Shown here in pieces: positions 15,901 to 24,446 of a stretch of 64,000 nt of DNA. How positions within the stretch are numbered: position 1 is the stretch's first letter; every line of letters begins with the position of its first letter. Under the pieces are notes generated by a model. That model did no database searches. It saw only the letters and a program-made list of their open reading frames with translations, and was not told the DNA's origin. The stretch is from Muricea muricata (taxonomy: Eukaryota > Cnidaria > Anthozoa > Malacalcyonacea > Plexauridae). The stretch spans positions 19,319,906-19,383,905 of the forward strand of contig OY979717.1 of assembly GCA_963855995.1 (NCBI GenBank), read 5' to 3'. The translations under genes were made by a program, and so were the position numbers.

Positions 15901-18900
15901 TTCTTAGCTACAAAATTGATATATTGTTCCGTCATTTTCTCCTGTGTTTTGTGTTTGATGTCGTGGTTTGGGTGGCGGGAGAGATAGTCTGCAGGGTCAA
16001 GTGCACCTGATTTGCAGATGATTTTAAAGGTGTCTGGCTGGAGACGAAGAACCCACCTTTCAAATCGTGCCCAAGTTTTCGCAGTATGTTGGCCATAAAT
16101 AACCTCTAAAGGTTTGTGGTCTGTTATTGATGTAAATTCAACACTAAATAAAAATTAACGGAAGTGCTCTACTGTCCAGAACGTCAGTGTATTACTCAGA
16201 AAGTTACATTTGCTTGGGTAAGTCGCAAACCTCTCATTAAAAGTTGTAGTAGACACTTCTCTAAACTCAAGTCATGCTCCGATCGTGCTGCACCAAAAAT
16301 ATGATGCCATGTGCAAAATCCTTGACACCTGTTAACCCTTACAATGTAGTTTAGAGGCGGTATTAGAAAATCTCTGCGGCAGCATTTGTGCCATAGTTCA
16401 GCCTTTTGCCACGATATAGACCCATATGGGTGCTAAAAGTCGTAATGTAACGTGACCGTTCATGCAGTTCTAACTGATAGTACGCTTGACTCAGGTAAAG
16501 TTTCGAAAAATATTTTCTTCCATTTGGGGTTAGACCAAGATCACTTATTGTCGGTATAGGGCGTCGACCTCTTCTTATAGCTTCACTCGGGAGGTGCATA
16601 TCGACACATGCGAACCTGTCCATCTTTTTAAGGATTGCCACTACCTGTATATAGGATACCCAGGGAGTTGCCTCGTTTTCTGGGACTTTTTCAATAATGC
16701 CCTGATTTTGCAGCTCTGTAATTGCGCTTGTTACTTTTTCCGAATGTGGTAGGATACGCAGCGTTTGATTTTATCCCTTTTAGTTTTCCGAGATCCAAGA
16801 ATACTTTTGAATTTCTTTTGAACGTTTTTTTTTATCGCGGCGTCTTTTGGTAACATTTTTCCATATGTAAGTTGATAAGTTTTAGCTCTTGTGCCGTTTT
16901 TTTTGTCTCGATGACCGCCTCGAATTTTTTCAAAAATTCCACAGGCGATGCCATGTTATACGCGAAAGCTTTGTTATGTTTTCCATTTTGCTAAAAGTCT
17001 ACACAAATAGTCCTCATCCAACCTGAACTTGATCCAATCAATCGAAAGTTTATCTGCGATATGATTTAACTCGTTGTTTATTTCCAATGTTTATTTATGT
17101 TGTCCTTAGATCCATGTTTATATGTTTTTGTAATATTGTCGTGTAGGAGCTTGTTGTATGTGTCGAGCGAAGTTTCATATATATTTCTAGTTTTATCAGC
17201 GAAAACGAACATTTTGTCGGATGAGTTGATTCTCTTTAGGTCATTTGCCCAAGTGTCTAGTTGAAAATAGTTTTTTGTGTCTCGAATTCGATTTAATGGT
17301 TTCTAATAATTTTATAATATCTTCTTCAAAAGGTTTCAATTCCAAAACTGTAAGAGGTGCTTTATTAGACGAAAGGCCGAAATTCCTGGTGTTTTCCTGA
17401 CTTTTTTCTCCTTTTAGAAAGGAGATTTCCATCTCATAGGTTTTAGTATACGCTTTCCGCTTTTTCAATAAAATTCTTCAAGTAGTTGTCCCATGAAGGT
17501 ACAGGGATGTTTTTTGAATAGTCCACTCGAAATTGTCTCGTTTTAGCTCATCTGGCTGGTGACTTTGATGACTGCGTTTCTTTCTGTTTTCCGCGACAGA
17601 GGCAAAATGGTTAGGTTTTTGCAATAGTTGCATGTATTCCACGTCCAAAATTTCTGCAAGTTACGCAGCTACTTGCAACGCTACCTGTACGTAGCTTTTT
17701 TTTATTCAGTTTGCTTAGCTCGACACAGTATCCCTCGATATAAAGCATAAATTTCAGTCGTACGAGGGGTCGCGCAATGCTCGCTTTCATATTTTCGTCG
17801 ACGTTCCGCCAAAAATAATATCTTCTTCCAAATCAGCGAATTCGCATGTTTCCGACAATGTACGCACAGACGCGTGTAATATTGATCAAGTGTCTCGTTG
17901 GGTTCTTGTGCTGTTTGTCGGAAACGAATTATCCCTTGGTCAAAATGGACTTTAGCTTTTGTTTTACGATATTGTAGCCAGTGTCAGGTTCAGTCTCTGG
18001 GATTTGTCAAAAAATCACTCGTACTTGGTTTAACTTGATACAACAACAGGGCACGTTTATGCTTGGGATCTGTAATTCCACTTGCCTTTGAAGACATTTC
18101 GAAATCAGTCTGCCACAATTGTTCCATCGAGTGGCTATGCTTGTTCCATGTTTTGCATCTAGACTAAATTCCAGCATCGGAGTAATTGTGATAGATTGCA
18201 TTATCTGTACATGCAGGCGCTGGTTGTTGGGCTTGGTTTTCCTCTTTATGTGCTATCGAAATCTTTAGACTACTCAGTTTTATCCTTGTCGCCAATATAG
18301 CATTTGTTATTTTCACTACGTTCTCATTTTTCGTTGAATATATACACTCCAATAACTACCGTAACTATAATAGACTCTATCTTGTTAAATTACTGCTAAT
18401 CTTGTTTAAATAGTCTTGTTTACTCTCGTTATCCTAGTTATAATTGATATCATTGATACTAATTAGATCACTACACGAATATTGTAACATATACAAGTTT
18501 TTTTGCAAACGCTTTTTACAATATGAGGTCCCAAAGGTGTCCATTTAATATATCTTTGGCTGTATTAAAGACACCCATTTGACCTGCTGTGCTTAATGAT
18601 ATCACCTACCAGATTAGTTACATCATTTGCAAGATCTCTAGCAAGATCTGGGGTGAGAAAACAAGAAAGACCACTCAGAGCAACTCCTGCATCATACATG
18701 TTTGTACTTGCAAGATCCTAGGAAGAACAAATGCCAAGTAAATGGAATATCAGACATCAAGTGAATAATCAGTTAACAAAATACAAGAAATATATGGTGT
18801 AGAGAATTCAGGTCACCCGGTATATAGAAATATTGTACCTTTCTGACCATGTTTGTTGTGAGCATTAAAATATCCAGTTCTTCATGAAAGCATTGTGATG

Positions 18901-20567
18901 CTGAGAGATATCCCACACGCTAGGAGAAAGGGTATGATATACTAACTATTTTATACAATCATTAGAACTTTACAAGTGCATTAGCAGGTTAAAGTACACA
19001 GACCAATGGGATTAAATTCAAGAGCTGGCTACATGGCACGGATTACTTTTGATTAATATCAGAGACCACATCAATTGACTTATAATTGGACCACTAAAGC
19101 ATCTTAGTATTTTTTCTAACTTAAAATCAAATTTCTTTTAATTTACAAAGCCTGCACTTACCTTGAATGTAAATTTAGATGAGCTCATTACTTCAATTAT
19201 ATTAAAAGCTGCCCAACTGATGTCATAGCCCAACATTTGAATCTAAAAAAGGTTTAATTTACTATTTATTCAGACACTAGTTGGAAGGGGGATTCAGATA
19301 TAATTCAACTGATCCTTAATAATTTATGGGATTAGGAAATCTATTGGGACTAGTTGTCATAATATAACTTACATAAACCAGTTTAATGACTGCATTAGCT
19401 TTAACACTAGCATTTTCTTGTTTGAGTTCTTGTTTTATTTCATCCAGGCACGATGTTATAAACTTGGCCTTTAAAAAAGAAATTGAATAGTTATTTTATC
19501 ATGTACGGTAGGCCTTACTGTTACACACAATTAGTCAAAATTACCAGTCATAACACTTTAGTTGCAAACAACAGCAAGATTATAATCAGGCAAAATTTAG
19601 CACATCAAAGAAAGTGGGGTACCGGTACCACATAGTGCATCTCTATTGTTGATATAGCAAGGTGTAGACACAGAAGCAAGCTGTGTTAAGGCTGAGTACA
19701 TGCTGTGTATGAGTGAATGACTATTATAGTCCATAAAAGCTAATTCATTAATAAAATTTTACAAATTTTGCAGTATGCTCATTGTGAAATTGACATTGTT
19801 TTTGCACTGCGTTGATTGGTTAATGTTCGATTTTGAGCGATATTTACCTTTTCGTTCTCCAATGTGACTGGTTTGCGTTGTCTAAGGGACCAAGTACATT
19901 AGCAAGTTGTCCCAGCTAAGTGAGTTAACTCACTTTGTCGAGTTTACTTATAAATTGTGACTACATGTACAGGGGTGGTTCGTTTAAACGAGTTGACTAA
20001 ACTCATTAAGATTGAAAATACACAACACGTGAATATTAATGGTTGCTACATATTTATTATAAATAAGTTACATATTGCATTTTGACTTCCTTAAATGTAT
20101 AAACAGGTGTTAGCCACATAAATTTTGTTTAGTACATTGACCCAGACCAATTTTTGATCGCACCGTCATAATATTTTTAAAATGTGCATAAAATCACACA
20201 GGCCGCACTGTGCTTTTAATTGGCTTGTTATAAATTTTTCAAATCTCCCACACGTGCTTTCCAGATTTTCCAACGAGTGCTGGCACAATTAAGGATCGAA
20301 TTGGTGCTTATATATCTGATATTATATAAATGATATAGAGCATGAAATATTGAATGTAAGATTAAAATGAAAGCATTTACGGCCATCGAAATGAAGGTTG
20401 TGCATTTAGAGCACGAGAAAATAGATAATTACTGTCACAAACTTACGATCCATGAAATTTAATACAGACGTGTCAGTGCGAACAGTGAACAACCATACCT
20501 CATTTTCTTTGTGATTTCTCAGACCACGGACTAGATCTGTCAGGTTTCTTTCAAACACCATATTGAG
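999..20567 (-). CDS. AP3D1: AP-3 complex subunit delta (partial at both ends)
   Basis: Large subunit of the AP-3 adaptor, which sorts cargo from endosomes to lysosome-related organelles. Thirty exons were read on the minus strand, 5' to 3': 20567-20499, 19468-19373, 19242-19162, 18919-18839, 18717-18610, 13741-13676, 13403-13340, 12466-12327, 11550-11477, 11401-11352, 10947-10919, 10497-10449, 10259-10190, 9817-9742, 9175-9106, 8820-8742, 8056-7930, 7311-7208, 6829-6691, 6211-6119, 5982-5931, 5103-5010, 4650-4555, 4178-4118, 3806-3738, 3401-3329, 2873-2823, 1992-1901, 1502-1408, 1089-999. They total 2439 nt with every phase matching and all donors GT. Diagnostic peptides are DLVRGLRNHKENE, SWAAFNIIEVM, PDLARDLAND, LKEKLEDAEPG, CLDDKDEFIRRRALDL, PGHIQSVYVQN and LNPVATKAQKKVPVPEG. 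The last six exons encode the acidic/lysine-rich hinge. The C-terminal ear is off the left edge. The first codons (human MALK...) were not found; an in-frame ATG in the first exon at 20561-20559 is a possible start. About seven residues present in other orthologues are missing between exons 10 and 11. Confidence 0.95.
2183..2520. repeat. Imperfect foldback repeat in AP3D1 intron
   Basis: The left arm contains CTGAGTTTTGAGACGAAATA and the right arm contains TATTTCAACTCAAAACTCAG, its imperfect reverse complement, about 220 bases away. Flanking bases extend the inverted similarity. No coding potential is seen. Confidence 0.6.
3075..3232. repeat. Head-to-head pair of ribozyme-like hairpin repeats
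   Basis: Two inverted copies of one module face each other. On the minus strand, 3139-3133 reads CTGATGA, followed by a short stem-loop (ctccg/cggatc-type) and GGAAGC. On the plus strand, 3163-3169 reads CTGACGA, followed by GATCCG-loop-CGGATC and CAAAG. Both continue into a shared tail ending near TTTACGTG. The order CTGATGA, stem, GAAA resembles a hammerhead ribozyme core as found in Penelope-like elements and retrozymes, but both copies here deviate from GAAA. A third copy lies at 33121-33200. Confidence 0.4.
5276..5447. repeat. Interspersed repeat copy A (shared with 31.3 kb)
   Basis: The stretch ATTACGCATGTTCATTATAC followed by AGGTTCTGGCCAGTCAATTG recurs almost unchanged at about 31349-31392. 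A downstream match, gttgcac-gctgag, also recurs in both copies. The copy near 31.4 kb lacks about 70 bases. There is no ORF of note, and it lies in an AP3D1 intron. Confidence 0.6.
8175..8374. mobile_element. 200 bp MITE, copy A, TTAA target duplication
   Basis: The terminal inverted repeats read about GGCCCTGTCACACGGTGCAA, extending through the TTTTTCTTGCAACTTGCA stretch. The element is flanked on both sides by TTAA (8171-8174 and 8375-8378). A second copy of exactly the same length lies at 43758-43957. It is non-coding and sits in an AP3D1 intron. A four-base duplication suits piggyBac/Kolobok-type transposases; the superfamily assignment is inference. Confidence 0.85.
13960..14850 (-). pseudogene. 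Tc1/mariner-like transposase, broken
   Basis: The minus strand from about 14825 opens with a helix-turn-helix N-terminus (IADRINFSPSTVYKCVRRHG, then NTPGRGRKKKLS), typical of Tc1 transposases. Further along come KFELCGNSLRQYVRRR, the DNDPKHAARVVKRYL catalytic block near 14200, and an MNIIE block near 14125. The last two carry the second Asp and the Glu of the DDE triad. These pieces fall in different frames with stops, and the spacer before the MNIIE block is shortened, so the copy is dead. Terminal inverted repeats were not identified. It lies inside an AP3D1 intron next to a retrotransposon remnant. Confidence 0.85.
15290..15561 (-). pseudogene. Integrase fragment of the gypsy-type element
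   Basis: HCITCQAAGRMNP (second half of the HHCC zinc site) is followed by WRTVHMDFYGQLPTSEYLLV with the first catalytic Asp and VDRYSRFTEVE. After a frame break comes a YGIPVTIISENGHPF block, in which the usual SDNG Asp is a Glu. The core is therefore probably dead, and the sequence ends shortly after. Confidence 0.85.
15780..16145 (-). pseudogene. RNase H fragment of the gypsy-type element
   Basis: The minus strand encodes TSITDHKPLEVIYGQ, then ARFERWVLRLQPDTFKIICK and PADYLSRHPN. These are the DH-PL and Y-LSRHP signatures of gypsy RNase H (RT connection region). The frame is separate from the RT frame. Confidence 0.8.
16363..16641 (-). pseudogene. Reverse transcriptase fragment of the gypsy-type element
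   Basis: A 92-codon open stretch has RT fingers/palm features: CVDMHLPSEAI, RRPIPTISDL, FSKLYLSQAYYQLELHE (the position normally DL.SAY), SRYITTFSTHMGLYRGKRL. The expected catalytic Asp of the first motif is replaced (KLYLSQAYYQ rather than K.DL..AY), and the YxDD region is absent from this ORF. This is consistent with decay. Confidence 0.85.
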
Positions 20568-20769
20568 CTGTACAAGGTAGAACTTATTGTTGGGACAATA
20601 GGACTAGAACAATTTTGTTGGCCTCGAAAGTTGGATCAAAAAACAAAACCACTCTGTCTGGAAGCCATGTTTGCCTGGTCATGAGATACCTTTAAATGTT
20701 CCTATGCATCTCTACATGTCCTCTATTGTACCTCGAGTGGTACCCACTGAGCTATAATATTACAGGAAA

Positions 20770-21150
20770 ACGTGCTCGTGGAAAAAAGTGAAGCCAAAAA
20801 CTTGGGGGATTTTGGTCCGATGACTGCAGCCAAAATTCTATGGAAAGCCATGCCCGATGCCGAAGACGATAACAGCATTACAAAAGAAAGAAGAGCGTGA
20901 TGAAAGCAGTTTCGAAAGCAGCAGTTCTAAAGAGGAACGATGCAGCATCACAAGTTCACAACTAAGAAACAGTCCTGGAGAGGAAATTGATGGACTACAT
21001 TAATCAACGACGCAGCGTCCAAAGTCCGGGAACAGTAGGAAGAGATCGTCTTACAAGCGCTTCTCATGGAGGGCTACGACAAAAGCGAAGCAAAACAAGA
21101 AGCTTTTGAATATGATAAAAGTATAAAACGATTCTTCACGAATGTTAAAT
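20770..21150 (+). pseudogene. Unrecognised decayed ORF fragment
   Basis: The plus strand reads as coding-like peptide in shifting frames: VEKSEAKNLGDFGPMTAAKI and LWKAMPDAEDD, then a serine-rich KEERDESSFESSSSKEER, then EEIVLQALLMEGYDKSEAKQ followed by EAFEYDKSIKRFFTN. Stops and frameshifts separate the pieces. I do not recognise the family; it may come from a mobile element. Confidence 0.3.
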
Positions 21151-22183
21151 AGTACGGTAAAACATCACGTATTATAGTACAACACCTCTTTACCAGCAGA
21201 CAATTTTAAGAAATATTATATAAGAAAAAACATCGAATTACGAATAATAATGACATTTTGCAAACTCAAGATAAACTCTTTGAATAAAACAAGACACAAA
21301 TTATAATGGTGATATTTCGACTCTATTTCAGAGCCATTGCCAAACCAAACTGACAATGACCCTGAAATATAGTTGAAATATTACATTATAATAAATTTTA
21401 TAATAAATTCATATAACTGTATCTTGAGTTTATTCTGAATAACAATGATTCAGATTTCTGAGTATGTTCTTCCTTATAATAAAGCGCGAGGATTTATATC
21501 TTGTATATTGCTTTTTTGAATAGTGTAATATCATATGCTTTCTCCTTACCATTCAAGTGCAGTATTTACTCACCACAGTCACGGATTATCAACTATTTTT
21601 GCTTATAGACAAATCAACATAAGTGATTGGAATTTGACGTCCTGAAGTGCGTGAGTTGACACGACTTGAGACAGAAGGTTGAGGTGGCCTGCACGCCTAG
21701 CGAGTGAGTGAAGAAATAATTTCAACTTATACTTATATGTATAGGAGCAAAAACCTATCTTGGGACAGATCTTGTGCCGTGCTCTAATGACGCACGAGTG
21801 CGAAGATTCAAAGACTAATATTGTCGTAATAGTTGGATAGTAATGTTCTTGTTTTCGGTTCTTGTCACTAATCTATGTTATTTTAAGAATGAACGTTCTG
21901 TTTCGTATTTCGAATATTGTAATTTAGACCTTAGCAGGACATGCTTTTTTGAACTGATTAGCTGTATATTAAATTCACCCCTGCGGTAGAATTTACTCCA
22001 GAAAGTGGGGTGAAACGGATTTCCAGTGAATACCCATGGCTCTTTGGGTAATCAGTCATACCCCAAAGCAACACAGGGTAATTTTTAGCTTGGATATTGC
22101 TAGCGCTTTAGAGAGAGGATTACGAACGGGAGAAGCTTAGAACAAGGGAAGCTGAGAACGAGAGAAGGAAGAGCGCGAGGAAA

Positions 22184-22472
22184 CAGGGACGTAGCCAGGG
22201 GGGGAGCCGAGGCTCCCCCCCTTTCGTTAATAGAGAGGTTTAGCAAAGACGACACAACGCCTTTGACAACGCCAAAGCGAGGTAAAAACGATGTGGAAAT
22301 GCCGTGAGCAAATCTGGAGATGGGCAATCACGGCATTTTACGTCGCATTGACGTCACGTCTCTTTGCTAAACCTCCCTACCTAGTATTTAACGCGATAGG
22401 CGCGTCAAAACCTATCATAATTATTAGTATCTGCAGGGCTCCCCCCCTTTGAAAGTTCTGGCTACGTCCCTG
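22184..22472. mobile_element. hAT-like MITE with 8 bp target duplication
   Basis: The ends are CAGGGACGTAGCCAG and its exact reverse complement. The element is flanked by CGAGGAAA on both sides (22176-22183 and 22473-22480). The CAGGG start and 8 bp duplication are typical of hAT elements. It carries an internal inverted repeat (GAGGTTTAGCAAAGACG near 22228 against its complement near 22360), so another hairpin may be nested in it. It is non-coding. Confidence 0.9.
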
Positions 22473-22494
22473 CGAGGAAAAAGCTTCTTCCGTT

Positions 22495-22650
22495 CACTAA
22501 TAGCGAGCTTAAGATCACGCGACGCGGACGTCGATGACGCCGTGAAAAATGGTTGCTGTGCCCATTTGTGGACATGCCACGCCATTTTGACGCCATTTTC
22601 ACGGCGTCATCGACGTCCGCGTCGCGTGATCTTAAGCTCGCTAATACTCC
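22495..22650. repeat. GC-rich foldback hairpin
   Basis: Two arms of about 60 bases are near-perfect reverse complements. The left begins AGCGAGCTTAAGATCACGCG and the right ends CGCGTGATCTTAAGCTCGCT. They contain GACGTCGATGACGCCGTG and its complement. The short loop is itself repetitive (gccattttgacgccatttt). It is unusually GC-rich for this window and sits between two other hairpin elements. Confidence 0.85.
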
Positions 22651-22701
22651 CCCTAAAGCGCCGGCTGAGAAGGCTAGGGGACTGATTATGATTCCGATTA
22701 C

Positions 22702-23050
22702 GGTCATGGCTTTTTAGGATACCCTAAAGGTCGAAATGTCGAGAGAGCACTGGGAACGAGTTGCCCCTGTGTTTTGTGTATTTCTCACTCACTGGGACTG
22801 TATCTACTTCACCAAATTTAGCTAAAGAGGGAGCTCGAAGGGCGAGTAGTGATTGTCGCCCTACGCGCTCCCTCTTTAGCTAAATTTGGTGAAGTAGATA
22901 CAGTCCCAGTGAGTGAGAAATGTGACAACCTAAGAATGACTCGATATTGATAGTTATTATATGTATGGGGATACACAAAACACAGGGGCAACTCGGTCCC
23001 AGTGCTCTCTCGACATTTCGACCTTTCGGGTATCCTATAAAGCCATGACC
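22702..23050. mobile_element. Foldback element with 10 bp target duplication
   Basis: The outer ends are GGTCATGGCTTTTTAGGATA and the near-exact complement ending TATAAAGCCATGACC. It is flanked by TTCCGATTAC on both sides (22692-22701 and 23051-23060). Inner arms (22781-22835 and 22866-22920) are perfect reverse complements over about 55 bases. A 9-11 bp duplication with long inverted repeats points to a Mutator-like foldback. There is no ORF. Confidence 0.9.
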
Positions 23051-24413
23051 TTCCGATTACCCGGAATTAAATGAAACGTAACATGACTTTAAGCAATTAA
23101 AATAGGTCATTAATAAGTCAAATAATTCCCTGAGATTTTTGTTTTGCCAAAATATACGAGACAATTAAAAAAAGGTGCTGGTTATCCATCTCTGTCTGTA
23201 TGTATCTTTTTTATTGATCAATACTGCAAGCATTCTAACTTTGGTTGTTTGGTTTCATAAAATGACTCATTTCGATCCTCAAGATCATTTTGCGCTTCAT
23301 TTAATCCCGGGCAAGCGGGATCATATAATCAGCCGCTAGGTATTTTTTACTTCGAATCTGCAAAGAGCATAATCTACCACAATGGTCAAAATGGTCTAGC
23401 ACTGGTCAAAATGGCCAAAGCCAAACAAGTGTCTTGCATCATGTTTCGTATTTGTAGTCTTCTACTACCTAAATTTCATTCATCAGAACAATCTCTCGTT
23501 AAGCTATCGGTATCATCTTCTTCGATCTCTATTTCGCCTCCTAGCAATACCTAACAGTCTGAGCAATGCAATTATTTATGCGTATCTGGACGAACCTACA
23601 GAGAAGCGTTCAAACCATGGATATCGCATATGCACTAGATAGCGCATCTGTATATCAAAAAGTGAAGCCAAAAAGTTAAGCCAAAAATCTCAGCGGTATC
23701 CCCTCATAACAATAGGCGGCGGCCATATTGGTCGTTCCCGCTAATCAAAAAAATGCAGCAAAAAACACTATACTTTGCTGCATTTGTGTATTAAGAATTT
23801 TTAGCTGCATAAAAGAGGATTTATTGTCAACTCTGTCCATTTATGCAATACAAAATACACAAATTATCATGCCCCGTATCAACTCTGTGGGAACGACCAG
23901 CGCCTGCGATCCGGCTTCAATTTTCGCCTGCCCACAGTGTGGGATGCACCATCTAGTGCATATGAGATATCTATTGTTCAAACATCTGTTTCAGAAAATG
24001 TGTGTCGCACAGGATCAAACGTACAACAAACACCTGCAATGATATGGTTGAGTCCACAAAGAAATAATTAACTTAAATAAGTTTAAATTTCATCTGTGTC
24101 ATTGCGCAATGCCAACCCCTTGTGGACAGACATATGCAAAATAATTATGAAATCTTGAATCACGAGCAAAAGATCGCTGATTAAACTTTGTTTGAATTAC
24201 TTTTATAGTTTTTTAGTATGCGCAATGCAAAACTGATTAGAAGTTTCCTTTAACAACTAAAACATATACATGGTCTTTTTCTCAATAATTATATCGAACA
24301 AAACAAACGATCAAAAAATAGACACAAATGATTGAATAAAGAACATACGTTTTTATACAAAGAATACCTTAATACCATGATGCAGTGTGTACATATACAG
24401 CACGTAAGTTAAG

Positions 24414-24419
24414 TTTATT
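24414..24419 (-). terminator. Polyadenylation signal of SMARCD
   Basis: AATAAA on the minus strand lies 28 bases downstream of the SMARCD stop codon. This is a plausible signal for a short 3' UTR; the cleavage site is not visible. Confidence 0.5.
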
Positions 24420-24446
24420 TTTATAAGATTAATCCAAATTTCAACT

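Larger units (their letters stand above)
15250..18350 (-). mobile_element. Decayed Ty3/gypsy-type LTR retrotransposon
   Basis: Read on the minus strand the domains come in Ty3/gypsy order. Gag-like matrix/capsid is at about 18200-17800 (RFRQTAQEPNETLDQYYTRL, CEFADLEED). A zinc-knuckle-like CNYCKN is near 17620, reverse transcriptase at 16641-16363, RNase H near 16140-15960 and integrase at 15561-15290. Several frameshifts and stops break the ORFs, so it cannot be functional. No pair of long terminal repeats was recognised, and no protease was recognised between Gag and RT. It shares the 4.9 kb AP3D1 intron with the Tc1 remnant. Confidence 0.85.
20568..24446. other. Intergenic region between SMARCD and AP3D1
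   Basis: Both neighbours are on the minus strand, so this span should hold the AP3D1 promoter, its 5' exon and the SMARCD 3' flank. I searched the minus strand for an ATG exon preceding LNMVFERNL and did not find a convincing one. The span contains foldback elements at 22184-23050 and a decayed ORF at 20770-21150. From 23060 to 24400 I see nothing conserved. Confidence 0.6.

Noticed and set aside
22449-22707. Two opposite ORFs (about 80 codons) rich in SLRSRDADVDDAVK
   Set aside because: Both are translations of the two arms of a GC-rich hairpin; the identical peptide on both strands is a consequence of the palindrome.
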